A stretch of 57,607 nucleotides of DNA, taken from DASRTE01 sp035656095 (lineage in GTDB: Bacteria > Actinomycetota > Actinomycetes > Jiangellales > Jiangellaceae). Below the pieces are notes generated by a model. The model was not told where the DNA came from and did no database searches. It worked only from the letters and a program-made list of their open reading frames with translations. The stretch spans positions 1 through 57,607 of the forward strand of contig DASRTE010000224.1 in assembly GCA_035656095.1 (NCBI GenBank). Direction: 5' to 3'. The translations under genes and the position numbers were made by a program. Of the stretch, positions 25,778 to 34,416 are shown in pieces; the first letter of the stretch is position 1, and the number at the start of each line of letters is the position of its first letter.

Positions 25778-27322
25778 GTGCTGCTGCGGGACCTCGTGGC
25801 CGATCCCGACCTGCGGCTGACCCTGCTCGAGGGCGAGCACTCCCTGGACCGGCCGCTGACCACGGTGACGACGATCGACCTGCTCGATCCCCGCCGATAC
25901 CTCACCACCGGCGCCCTCGTCCTCACCGGCCTGATGTGGCACCGCGGTCCCGCCGACAGCGAGACCTTCACCGACGCACTCGCCGAGTTCGACGTGGTCG
26001 CGCTCGGCGCCGGCGAGGCGGCGCTGGGCTCTATACCCGCCGACCTCGTGCGGGCGTGCCACCGACGCGGCATCGCCCTCGTCAGCGTTCCCGTCGAGGT
26101 GGCTTTCAGCCAGGTCAGCGACCGGGTCGCCAGGGAGCAGGAGGCCGAGCGCGGTCACCGACTTGCCGTCGCCCGGGACCGCCAACGCCGACTCCTGTCG
26201 GCTGTCGCCGAGGGCCAGGGCCTGAAGGCGCTGCTCCGCATCGTGGCCGAGGAGGTCGGGGTGCACTGCCGGGTGATGACGCCGTCCGGGCGCGAGGTCG
26301 CAGCGGGGCGCGCGCCGCTGCCGGCCGGCGACCTCGACGCGCTCACCAGGGCTTTCCTCCTGGACCCGCTGCCCGCCGTGGTCACCACGTCTGGCGGCAA
26401 CCTCACCGTCCTGCCCGCCGGCTCCCGATTCGGCGTGCAGGTGTCCGCATGGTTCCTCGTCGGCACCGGCGACCACCGCACCTGGTCCGAGGACGCGCGC
26501 TCCACAGTCGACGACCTCGCCTCAGCGGTGGCCCTCGAGCGGTCGCGCCTGGAGGACGGCCGCCGAGTGGAACGGCGGATCGCCGTAGAGGTCGTGGACC
26601 TGGTGGTCGCGGGGCAGGCGACGAGGCCCGCGACGGCAGCCCGGATCAGCGACCTCGGCATCGATCCGGAGGGGGCGTTCCTCGTGGCGGTCGCCGCCTT
26701 TCCCGACAGTCCCGACCTGCTCGACCTCGCCCGGGACGTCCTGCACGACGCGGGCCTGCATCTGGCCGACCTGCCGGTCACGGGGATCCATCAGGACCAC
26801 GCGGTCACACTGGTCCCCACCTCCGAGGCAGCGGATGCCGTCGAGCACATGCGCGTGGCGCTGAAGCGGCTCGAGCCGGGTTTGCGCAGCGCTCGCCTTG
26901 CGGTCGGGGTGTCGGCCGTCGTCGCACCGGAGGCTCTCGTCGGCGCTCTGGACGAGGCCCGCCATGCGCAGCGGCTGGCCGCCCTCCACGGCGACCCGGT
27001 CGCCGTGGTGACCGCCGACGAGGTGACCTCCCACGTGCTGCTCCTGGCGGCCGTACCCGACGACGTACGGCGGACGTTCGCCACCAGGATTCTGGGACCG
27101 GTGCTCGAGCACGACGTACGCCACGGCACCGAACTGCTCGCGACGCTGCGGACCTTCCTGCAGGCCGACGGGTCGTGGAGCCGTTGTGCAGCGGTGTTGC
27201 ACCTCCATGTGAACTCGGTGCGCTATCGCATCGCGCGTGTCGAGGCGCTCACCGGACTCGACCTCTCGCGGATCGAGGACAGGGTGGACGTGTTCCTTGC
27301 GCTCCGGTCGTTGCCCGAATAG
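25778..27322 (+). CDS. pucR: PucR-family transcriptional regulator of purine catabolism
   Basis: A 514-aa regulator. The N-terminal PucR domain (residues 1-120, LTTGALVLTGLMWH, VVALGAGEA) probably senses a purine metabolite, a central GGDEF-like/CdaR region follows, and the C-terminal HTH_30 helix-turn-helix is SRCAAVLHLHVNSVRYRIARVE (in parts SRCAAVLHLHVNS and VRYRIARVEALTG, residues about 470-500). TTG at 25763 is in frame, but GTG at 25778 fits the −10. Its position, divergent from xdh and next to uricase, indicates that it controls the purine cluster; whether it activates or represses cannot be told. Confidence 0.9.
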   Translation: MLLRDLVADPDLRLTLLEGEHSLDRPLTTVTTIDLLDPRRYLTTGALVLTGLMWHRGPADSETFTDALAEFDVVALGAGEAALGSIPADLVRACHRRGIALVSVPVEVAFSQVSDRVAREQEAERGHRLAVARDRQRRLLSAVAEGQGLKALLRIVAEEVGVHCRVMTPSGREVAAGRAPLPAGDLDALTRAFLLDPLPAVVTTSGGNLTVLPAGSRFGVQVSAWFLVGTGDHRTWSEDARSTVDDLASAVALERSRLEDGRRVERRIAVEVVDLVVAGQATRPATAARISDLGIDPEGAFLVAVAAFPDSPDLLDLARDVLHDAGLHLADLPVTGIHQDHAVTLVPTSEAADAVEHMRVALKRLEPGLRSARLAVGVSAVVAPEALVGALDEARHAQRLAALHGDPVAVVTADEVTSHVLLLAAVPDDVRRTFATRILGPVLEHDVRHGTELLATLRTFLQADGSWSRCAAVLHLHVNSVRYRIARVEALTGLDLSRIEDRVDVFLALRSLPE

Positions 27323-27342
27323 ACGCGGCGACAGTCGCTTCG

Positions 27343-28224
27343 TCAGCCGTCCCAGGCGGCATCCGCCGCAGGTGCGTCGTCACGGAGCACCGACGCGTGG
27401 ATGAGGCCGTAGGGCCGGTCGGCGGCGTAGAACACCTCGTTGGGGTTCTCCAGGCCGAACGGAGAGAGGTCGACCGCGAAGTGGTGCTTGTTCGGCGCCG
27501 ACAGCCTGACCTCGGCGACCTCAGGGTGCTGTTCGAGGACGCCACGCCCCATCTCCCACAGGGTCTGCTGCAGGGCAAGGCTGTGCGTCGTCGCGAACCG
27601 GGCCAGCAGGATCGACCGCACGCCCGTGTACGACGCCGCCCAGTCCGCATCCGGGGTCACATACCGCCACCGTGCGATCACTGACGTCGCCATGATCCGG
27701 TCGCGGGTCTCCTCCAGGGTCGTGTAGCGGTCGGCCAGGAAGCCCCGGAACTCCGACCCGGTGGACTTGAGCAGCGTCAGATCCTTCAGGCCGGAGACCA
27801 CCGACGCTCGACCGTCGCGTTCGACCGACACCGTCGTCGTCCGCACCTCCTGACCACGACGGACGAACGAGTGGTCGTGCCCCCGTCCGTCGACCTCGAT
27901 GCGGTCCCACGCGTACTCGTCGACCTCGATCCGCGCACCGTGGACCGGTTCGATCTCGTCGACGAAGTGGCGCCCCAGCGTCAGCGCGAAGTCCTCGATC
28001 TGCCCGACGCCGTACTGCTTGGCGAAGGCGTACACCGTGTTCTTCTGGGTGTCGGTGGGCAGCACGTTCGCCTGGTCGCCGGACATGTGAGCCGCGTCGA
28101 AGTCGCCGCGCAGCGACGTCGACACGGACAGGTCGCGGATCTCGTGCCGCGGCATGTCGCGGTAGATCCGCACCAGGCGGTTCTCGGACTTCCCGTACCT
28201 GTTCGGACCGAGGACGATGCCCAT
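27343..28224 (-). CDS. pucL: urate oxidase (uricase)
   Basis: A 293-aa cofactor-free uricase that oxidises urate to 5-hydroxyisourate with O2. Catalytic elements are visible: the Lys in RYGKSENRLVRI, the Thr in LPTDTQKNTVYAFAK, and the His in SAPNKHHFAVDL. The family ends with a conserved PYGLIHASVLR segment, as here. ATG at 28224 has GAGGGAG upstream, within the end of the hydrolase gene 2 nt away. It is the last gene of the OHCU decarboxylase–HIU hydrolase–uricase operon and ends 20 nt from pucR (convergent). Confidence 0.95.
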   Translation of the reverse strand: MGIVLGPNRYGKSENRLVRIYRDMPRHEIRDLSVSTSLRGDFDAAHMSGDQANVLPTDTQKNTVYAFAKQYGVGQIEDFALTLGRHFVDEIEPVHGARIEVDEYAWDRIEVDGRGHDHSFVRRGQEVRTTTVSVERDGRASVVSGLKDLTLLKSTGSEFRGFLADRYTTLEETRDRIMATSVIARWRYVTPDADWAASYTGVRSILLARFATTHSLALQQTLWEMGRGVLEQHPEVAEVRLSAPNKHHFAVDLSPFGLENPNEVFYAADRPYGLIHASVLRDDAPAADAAWDG

Positions 28225-28226
28225 TG

Positions 28227-28562
28227 TCAGCTCCCTCGGTAGGTGGTGTAGCCGTACGGACTGAGCAGCAACGGAACGTGGCAGTGCTGGCCGGAATCGG
28301 CCAGGCTGAACTCGACGGCGACCTGCGGGTAGAAGGTCTCGGCCCCGATGCCCGAGAAGTAGTCGGCCGTGCCGAACACCAGCCGGTACATGCCGGCCTC
28401 GAGGTCGCCGGCACCGAGGCTCCGCACCCGCCCGTCGGCGTCGGTGGCCGCGCTGGCGACCGGTTCGGACCGGCCGGCCACGACGCGTTCCAGACGAACG
28501 GCGACACCGACGGCCGGGCACCCCCGGGCGGTGTCCAACACGTGGGTGGTGACAGTGCTCAC
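28227..28562 (-). CDS. pucM: 5-hydroxyisourate hydrolase (transthyretin-like)
   Basis: A 111-aa protein that hydrolyses 5-hydroxyisourate to OHCU. The N-terminal VTTHVLDTARG and the signature C-terminal YRGS are both present, together with HVPLLLSPYGYTTYRG. The length is typical and there is no signal peptide. The GTG start overlaps the OHCU decarboxylase stop as GTGA. Confidence 0.96.
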   Translation of the reverse strand: MSTVTTHVLDTARGCPAVGVAVRLERVVAGRSEPVASAATDADGRVRSLGAGDLEAGMYRLVFGTADYFSGIGAETFYPQVAVEFSLADSGQHCHVPLLLSPYGYTTYRGS

Positions 28563-29077
28563 GGCTCACCCTCCGTCCCAGCATCATTCAGCATCTTCTG
28601 CAGGCGGATGCGGTTGATCTTCCCCAGCTCGGCCCGGACGATCGCCCGTTCGGCCCGGGGGTCGTTGCCGAGCCGATCTTCGAGAATCGCCAGCAGCTCC
28701 TCTCCGCTCCTCCCGGTCGCACAGACGAGGTACACATGGCCGAATCGTTCCTCGTAGGCCTGGTTCCCCGCAGCGAGCCGGCGACGTGTCGCCGAGCCGG
28801 CATCGCCGACTCCAGCCTGTTCGCGACGTGACCACTCGGTGGCGGCGCGGTCGCCGATGCGCGGGTGCCCCGCCAGTGCCTCGTCGATGTCGTCCTCGTT
28901 CATCCTCGCGAGGGCGTCGTCGGCCGCATCGAAGAGCCCGTCGGCGTCCCCGTAGGGCCTGCCCCCGCCGACCTCCCGCGCCCAGGCGGGCGACGCGCAA
29001 CAGGCCAGGAGCACTTCCTCGGCGCGGTCGTCGGGCAGGGCGTTGAACCCGTCCAGCCCGAGTCCGTCGAACTCCAT
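28559..29077 (-). CDS. uraD: OHCU decarboxylase
   Basis: A 172-aa enzyme that decarboxylates 2-oxo-4-hydroxy-4-carboxy-5-ureidoimidazoline to S-allantoin. Family motifs are LAGHPRIGDRA with the catalytic His and YEERFGHVYLVCATGRSGEE (in parts YEERFGHVYLV and CATGRSGEELL). ATG at 29077 follows GGAGGCGTC. It is the first gene of its operon and divergent from the 8-oxoguanine deaminase, with 65 bp between. Confidence 0.94.
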   Translation of the reverse strand: MEFDGLGLDGFNALPDDRAEEVLLACCASPAWAREVGGGRPYGDADGLFDAADDALARMNEDDIDEALAGHPRIGDRAATEWSRREQAGVGDAGSATRRRLAAGNQAYEERFGHVYLVCATGRSGEELLAILEDRLGNDPRAERAIVRAELGKINRIRLQKMLNDAGTEGEP

Positions 29078-29142
29078 TGCCGACGCCTCCTGCGGTCGTG
29101 CCCGTGCGGGCCACCCTAGTGAGCGTCTGACACAGTGACGGC

Positions 29143-30513
29143 ATGACGCGGCGGGTCGTGATCGAGAACGCGGCCATCGCGACCGTCGACGCCGCCGACA
29201 CCGAGATCCCGTCCGGACACGTCGTCGTCGAGGGCAATGAGATCGTCACGGTCGGCGCCGGCCCCGCGCCGGAGCACACCGACGACGGGCCGACCCGACG
29301 GGTGGACGGAACCGGCCACCTGCTCACGCCGGGCCTGGTCAACACCCACCACCACTTCTACCAGTGGGTCACCCGCGGCCTGGTCCAGGACGGCACGCTG
29401 TTCGAGTGGTTGGTCGGGCTCTACCCGATCTGGGCCCGAATCGACGAGGACGTCGTCTACGCCGCCGCCCGGGGATCGATCACCTCGTTGCTGGTGTCGG
29501 GCTGCACGACGGCGGCCGACCACCACTACGTCTTCCCACACGGCTCAGGGGACCTGCTCGGTGCCGAGATCCGGGCCGCCCGGGAACTCGGGCTCAGGTT
29601 CCATGCGACCCGTGGCTCGATGGACCGCGGCACGTCCGAGGGCGGCCTCCCGCCGGACTTCGCGGTCGAGACCATCGCGGACATCCTCGACGCGACCGAG
29701 CGGGCCGTGCGCACCCACCACGATCCGTCCCCGGGCTCCATGCTCCGCGTCGGCGTCGCGCCGTGCTCGCCGTTCTCGGTGTCGACCGACCTGCTCCGGG
29801 AGGCCGCCGATCTCGCTCGTCTGCTGGGCGTTCGCCTGCACACCCACGGTTCCGAGACGGTGGAGGAGGAGCAGTACTGTCACGACCTGTTCGGCATGGG
29901 CCCGACCGACTACCTCGACAGCGTGGGCTGGCTCGGTGCCGACGTCTGGATGGCCCACTGCGTCCATCTCGGCGACACGGACATAGAACGGTTCGCGGCG
30001 ACGGGCACCGGTGTCGCGCACTGCCCGTCGTCCAACGCCAGGCTCGGAGCCGGGATCGCCCGGCTGCCGGAGATGCTCGCCGCCGGGATACCTGTGGGTC
30101 TCGGCGTCGACGGCACCGCCTCGAACGAGTGCGGGTCCCTCGGCGCCGAGGTGCGTGCAGCCCTGCTCTTCGCCCGGGCCCGCAAGGGGCCGACGGCGCT
30201 CACGGTCAGGCAGGCCCTGCGTCTGGCCACCGCGGGTGGGTCCCGGGTGCTCGGGCGCGAGGAGGAGATCGGCACGATCGAGGTCGGCAAGCTCGCGGAC
30301 CTGGCACTGTGGCGGGTCGACGGCCCCGAGCACTCCTCGATCGCCGACCCCGTCGCCGCCCTGGTCCTGGGCGCACCGCCACCGCTGACGCTGCTCCTCG
30401 TCGACGGCCGGGCGGTGGTCGAGGACGGCCGACCGACAACGGTCGACCCGGTCGACGTGGCCCGCGGGGCCCGGGAGCAGTCACGCCGGCTGGCGGCGCT
30501 CGCCGGGCGCTGA
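29143..30513 (+). CDS. 8-oxoguanine deaminase
   Basis: A 456-aa amidohydrolase that deaminates 8-oxoguanine to urate, the next substrate for the adjacent uricase. Metal ligands are seen in NTHHHFYQWVTRG (residues about 66-78), HTHGSET, AHCVHL and GLGVDGTASNE; the W-V-T-R-G-L-V-Q-D segment after the first His motif is typical of this class rather than of cytosine or guanine deaminase. Its location beside the urate pathway supports the call. Guanine deaminase or another COG0402 member remains a weaker alternative. Confidence 0.85.
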   Translation: MTRRVVIENAAIATVDAADTEIPSGHVVVEGNEIVTVGAGPAPEHTDDGPTRRVDGTGHLLTPGLVNTHHHFYQWVTRGLVQDGTLFEWLVGLYPIWARIDEDVVYAAARGSITSLLVSGCTTAADHHYVFPHGSGDLLGAEIRAARELGLRFHATRGSMDRGTSEGGLPPDFAVETIADILDATERAVRTHHDPSPGSMLRVGVAPCSPFSVSTDLLREAADLARLLGVRLHTHGSETVEEEQYCHDLFGMGPTDYLDSVGWLGADVWMAHCVHLGDTDIERFAATGTGVAHCPSSNARLGAGIARLPEMLAAGIPVGLGVDGTASNECGSLGAEVRAALLFARARKGPTALTVRQALRLATAGGSRVLGREEEIGTIEVGKLADLALWRVDGPEHSSIADPVAALVLGAPPPLTLLLVDGRAVVEDGRPTTVDPVDVARGAREQSRRLAALAGR

Positions 30514-30521
30514 CCTGCGGT

Positions 30522-30551
30522 TTGGTTCCGCAGTGGGCGCGCTGGTAATCT
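30522..30551 (+). promoter_or_regulatory. rpsT promoter
   Basis: TTGGTT (30522-30527), an 18-bp spacer and TAATCT (30546-30551) form a housekeeping-type promoter just after the deaminase gene. About 130 bases of GC-rich leader separate it from rpsT, leaving room for autoregulation by S20, which is known in other bacteria. Confidence 0.6.
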
Positions 30552-30688
30552 TCGAGGTCGCGTGCGCGCCCGCCGTCCAGACAGTCGGGGGCACGCAGGT
30601 CCTCGTCTCGGCCACCGCCTCCCGTGTCGGCGGCCGTCGCGCGGGACCGGAGCCCCCGGATCATCACGGCTACAGACGAGGCGTTTGA

Positions 30689-30949
30689 GTGGCGAACATC
30701 AAGTCCCAGAAGAAGCGCATTCTCACCAACGAGAAGGCGCGGCAACGAAACAAGGCGGTCAAGTCCTCCCTGAAGACCGCCGTGCGCAGGTTCACCACGG
30801 CGGCGGACGCGGGCGACACCGAGCAGGCGGCAACGCTCGCGCGCGAGGCGTCGCGCAAGCTCGACAAGGCCGCCTCGAGGGGCGTCATCCACAAGAACCA
30901 GGCCGCTAACCGTAAGTCGGCCATCGCCAAGCGCGCAGCCACGCTCTAG
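30689..30949 (+). CDS. rpsT: 30S ribosomal protein S20
   Basis: An 86-aa basic ribosomal protein that binds 16S rRNA early in assembly. MANIKSQKKRILTNEKARQRN at the start (given as ANIKSQKKRILTNEKARQ) and VIHKNQAANRKSAIAKR at the end are diagnostic. GTG at 30689 is the start. It stands alone on the plus strand, opposite holA, which is the usual actinobacterial arrangement. Confidence 0.97.
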   Translation: MANIKSQKKRILTNEKARQRNKAVKSSLKTAVRRFTTAADAGDTEQAATLAREASRKLDKAASRGVIHKNQAANRKSAIAKRAATL

Positions 30950-30965
30950 CACAACAGCACCACCC

Positions 30966-31000
30966 GACGGCGCTGCCCTGGCCCTGGGGACGGCGCCGTC
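30966..31000. terminator. terminator hairpin between rpsT and holA
   Basis: GACGGCGC (30966-30973) pairs perfectly with GCGCCGTC (30993-31000). It lies 17 nt after the rpsT stop and 10 nt after the holA stop, so it may serve both convergent genes. There is no clear T-run. Confidence 0.7.
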
Positions 31001-31010
31001 GTCGTTCTCG

Positions 31011-31988
31011 TCAGGCGGCGGCCCGGGCGGCGCCGATCTCGACCACGGCGGTGGTCAGAGCCAACGTCGCATCGTTCCCACCACCCTTGACCTGCAGGTC
31101 GGCGGCGGCGACCGCGCGGATCGCGCGGACCAGGCCCGAGGGGGTCCACCCGCGCAGTTGCCCGCGCAGGACACGGACCTTCCACGGCGGGACGCCGAGG
31201 TCGCGCGCGAGGTCGGCGTCGCGGACCCCACGCGGGGCTCCCGCGAGACGAGCCAACGATCGGACCGCGGTGGCGAGGGCCGCCGTGACGAGGACCGGAT
31301 CGGTGCCGGTCTCGAGTGCCCAGCGCAACTGCTCGAGTGCGTCGGCCGTGCGGCCCTCGACAGCCCGATCGGCGACCACCCAGCCCTTCACCTCGGCCCT
31401 GCCCTCGAAGTACGTCGCGACGACCGCGGTGTCGACGTCTCCGCCTTCGGCGTCGGCCGCGAGCTGGCCGGCCGCGGAGGCCAGGCCACGCAGGTCGCCG
31501 CCGACCGCCTCGACCAGCCGACGGGCGGCACTCTCGTCGATCCGCCCGCCCGCGGCCGCGACCTCCGCGCGGACGAAGTCGACCTGGTCGTCCGGACGCG
31601 TGACCCGCTCGCAGACGACCACGCGGGCCCGGGTGGCTCGAAGGTCGTCGAGCAGTCGCTTGCCCTTCTGGCCCCCTGGATGGACCAGCACGAGGTGCAC
31701 GTCGTCGACCGGGTGAGCGGCGTATGCCACGAGGGCACGGGCCGCCGGATCGGCGACGTCCTCGACACCACGGACCACGAGGACCCGGCGCGTGGCGAAC
31801 AACGACGGGCTCACGTGCTCGGCCAGTGCCGCCGCGGTCAGGTCGCCACCGGCGACCTCGGAGAGGTCGGCCTCGTCGTCGGCGGCGCGGGCGGCGACCA
31901 CGACGGCCGCGATCGCGCGCTCGGCGAGCAGAGTCTCCGGGCCGACGACGAGGGTGACCCGGGCGTCGTGGGTGTCTGGTGCGGGCAT
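31011..31988 (-). CDS. holA: DNA polymerase III delta subunit
   Basis: A 325-aa clamp-loader subunit that opens the beta clamp. Family features are LVVGPETLLAERAIAAVV near the N-terminus, RRVLVVRGVED, the HPGGQKGKRLLDDLR segment, and a C-terminal helical collar domain (LRWALETGTDPVLVTAALA). ATG at 31988 gives MPAPDTHDARVTL. It follows comEC, 37 nt away, in the standard order leuS-degV-comEA-comEC-holA. Confidence 0.9.
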   Translation of the reverse strand: MPAPDTHDARVTLVVGPETLLAERAIAAVVVAARAADDEADLSEVAGGDLTAAALAEHVSPSLFATRRVLVVRGVEDVADPAARALVAYAAHPVDDVHLVLVHPGGQKGKRLLDDLRATRARVVVCERVTRPDDQVDFVRAEVAAAGGRIDESAARRLVEAVGGDLRGLASAAGQLAADAEGGDVDTAVVATYFEGRAEVKGWVVADRAVEGRTADALEQLRWALETGTDPVLVTAALATAVRSLARLAGAPRGVRDADLARDLGVPPWKVRVLRGQLRGWTPSGLVRAIRAVAAADLQVKGGGNDATLALTTAVVEIGAARAAA

Positions 31989-32025
31989 CGCGGCCAAGGA
32001 TGGCACGCTCCGCCGACGTCGGGTG

Positions 32026-34416
32026 TCACGACGGCGCGACCCGCGGGCCGCCGGTGACGATGCCCATGCCGTCGCCGGTCGTCCGGACGACGGCGATCGA
32101 TCCGTCGACATCGGTGCACAGGACCTCCGCACCTGCTCCGTCGAGGAGATCGATGGTCGCGGGCGCCGGGTGGCCGTAGGAGTTGTCGGCTCCCGCGCTG
32201 ATCAGTGCGACGTGGGCGCCGAGACCTTGAAGCAGTTCGGGGTCCTGGTGTGCCGAACCGTGGTGCGGAACCTTGAGCACGTCGGTGCGGAGGCCGGGCT
32301 CTGCGGCGAGCAACGCGCGCTGGGCCTCCGGCTCGACATCGCCGGCCAGCACGATCCGGACCCCGTCGACGTCGGCGTCGAGGACGACGCTGGCGTTGTT
32401 GGCCATCGAACCGGCCGCGATGATGCGCCGCGGCCAGAGGACCCGAAGACGCACGGCGTCGCCCACCGTGATCTGCTCGCCGGCCCGAGCGACCGCGACC
32501 GGCACGCGCGCGCCGGACAGGCGGCCCGCCACCTCGTCGGACTGTTCGCGGGGGTCGTCGAGCGGTGAGACCAAGACCTGGCCGACCTGGCGGCCGTCCA
32601 GGACGCCGGGCAGTCCGTCGACGTGGTCGGCGTGGAAGTGGGTGAGGACGAGCAGCGGCACATGCTCGATCCCGAGCGAGTCGAGGCATCGGTCGACAGC
32701 ACGCGGTTCCGGGCCGGCGTCGACCACGACCGCTGACGCGTCGCCGGCGCGGAGCACGAGAGCGTCGCCCTGACCCACGTCGCACGCGACGACGAGCCAG
32801 TGGGGCGGTGGCCAGCCCGGTGTCGGCGCCCAGACCAGGAGAACCAGCAGCCCGCCGCCGGCCGCCGTTGCGGTCAGCGGCCGCCTCAACAGCATGGGCA
32901 GGATCAACGCCGACCCCACGGCGAGGCCCGCCGCGAGCAGGACGCCGGGTGCTCCTCCGGGCCAGCCGACCACGGCACCGGGGAGGTCGGCGCCATGTCT
33001 GGCCACCACGACGATCCAGGTGGCCGGGAGTCCCGCAAGCCACCCGAGCCCCGAGGCCACCTGAGGCGACACGGTCGACACGACCGCCGCCGCCGCGCCG
33101 AGCACTGTCGCCGGGGCGACGGCGGGCGCCACCAGGATGTTCGCTGGTATCGAGGCGAGGCTCGCCTGTGCGGCGACCACGACGACGACCGGAATGCAGG
33201 CGACCTGCGCCGCCAATGGAACGGCCAGCGCCTCTGCCAAGGGCCGTGGCGCCCACGGCATGGCGTCGCGCCACGCGGGCGCCAGCAGGAGGATCCCGGC
33301 GGTCGCGAGAACCGACAGCGCAAACCCTGCGTCGGTGCCGAGCCACGGATCGACGAGCAGCAGCACCAGGACCGCAGCAGCCAGGGTGGGCAGGCAACGT
33401 CGGCGTCCAGCCGCGGTGAGGCCGACGAGCGCGACGGTCCCCATGACCGCCGCCCTGACGACGCTGGGTTCGGGCCGGGCGAGCAGGACGAAGCCCGCCA
33501 CAGCCAACACCCCGAGTGCCGGCAGACCGTACCCTCGGACCCCTACCCACCGGGCCAGGCCGAGGACGGCGACCAGGACGACCGTCACATTGGTGCCCGA
33601 CACGGCGTTGAGGTGCAGCAGTCCGCTGGCCTTCATGTCGTCGCGAACCCGGGCGGCCATCATGCTCTCGTCACCCACGACGAGCGCGGGAACTAGCCCC
33701 CGCGGACCCTCCTGAAGTCCGACGACCGCCTCGCGCAGTCCTGCACGCAGCGGCTCCGTGGCCGTGCTGGCCCAGCCCGGCGGACCCTCGGGCTCCGGCG
33801 GGTCGCGAACCCGGAGCAGCCCCGCGATGTCGCCCCAGCCGTCCGCAGGTCCGAGTCGGCCGCGGGCCACGATGCGCTGTCCCGGACGAAGGTCGGCCCA
33901 GCCGGGATCGGTGGCGAGAAGCAGAACCGGCGTCCGGACCCGCGTGTAGGCGCCGCGGCCGGTCACCTCGTCGACCCGTAGCCGTCCGACGACGTAGTCA
34001 GACCGGCGCGGACCCGTGCCGGTCGTGCGCACGCTCGGATCGGTGGTGAGCACGCCCGCCACGGTCACGACGGCGCCTGCGGCGGCCAGGTCGTCGACCG
34101 GCCCGGCCAGAACGCTCACCGCCCGTATCCAGCCGCTCGCCGCGCCACCGACCAGGCACACGAACGCGACGAGCACCGCCATCCGAGCCGGGCCGTGCGG
34201 AACCCGACGAAGGACGAGCGGCGCGGCCACGGCTGTGGCCACGCCGATTCCGGTCAGGACGACCCCCGGGGCCGCCACGCCGACGAGCACTCCTGCCCAC
34301 ATGGCGACTGCGGCCGGAACCAGGCGGAGATCTGGACCGTCCGCAGCCGACACGGTGACCGGGCCGCGTCCGCTCCGGCCCGTCGTCACGGCGCCCGAGC
34401 CGGTGTCGCCGGTCAT
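32026..34416 (-). CDS. comEC: ComEC/Rec2-family DNA uptake channel
   Basis: A 796-aa polytopic membrane protein. The N-terminal OB-like domain follows three helices, then the competence domain carries VSGTNVTVVLVAVLGL and about eight further helices (residues about 260-540). The C-terminal metallo-beta-lactamase domain has LTHFHADHVDGLPGVLDG and VPHHGSAHQDPELLQ. It is the predicted channel for single-stranded DNA; natural competence itself is not shown. ATG at 34416 overlaps the comEA stop as ATGA. Confidence 0.93.
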   Translation of the reverse strand: MTGDTGSGAVTTGRSGRGPVTVSAADGPDLRLVPAAVAMWAGVLVGVAAPGVVLTGIGVATAVAAPLVLRRVPHGPARMAVLVAFVCLVGGAASGWIRAVSVLAGPVDDLAAAGAVVTVAGVLTTDPSVRTTGTGPRRSDYVVGRLRVDEVTGRGAYTRVRTPVLLLATDPGWADLRPGQRIVARGRLGPADGWGDIAGLLRVRDPPEPEGPPGWASTATEPLRAGLREAVVGLQEGPRGLVPALVVGDESMMAARVRDDMKASGLLHLNAVSGTNVTVVLVAVLGLARWVGVRGYGLPALGVLAVAGFVLLARPEPSVVRAAVMGTVALVGLTAAGRRRCLPTLAAAVLVLLLVDPWLGTDAGFALSVLATAGILLLAPAWRDAMPWAPRPLAEALAVPLAAQVACIPVVVVVAAQASLASIPANILVAPAVAPATVLGAAAAVVSTVSPQVASGLGWLAGLPATWIVVVARHGADLPGAVVGWPGGAPGVLLAAGLAVGSALILPMLLRRPLTATAAGGGLLVLLVWAPTPGWPPPHWLVVACDVGQGDALVLRAGDASAVVVDAGPEPRAVDRCLDSLGIEHVPLLVLTHFHADHVDGLPGVLDGRQVGQVLVSPLDDPREQSDEVAGRLSGARVPVAVARAGEQITVGDAVRLRVLWPRRIIAAGSMANNASVVLDADVDGVRIVLAGDVEPEAQRALLAAEPGLRTDVLKVPHHGSAHQDPELLQGLGAHVALISAGADNSYGHPAPATIDLLDGAGAEVLCTDVDGSIAVVRTTGDGMGIVTGGPRVAPS

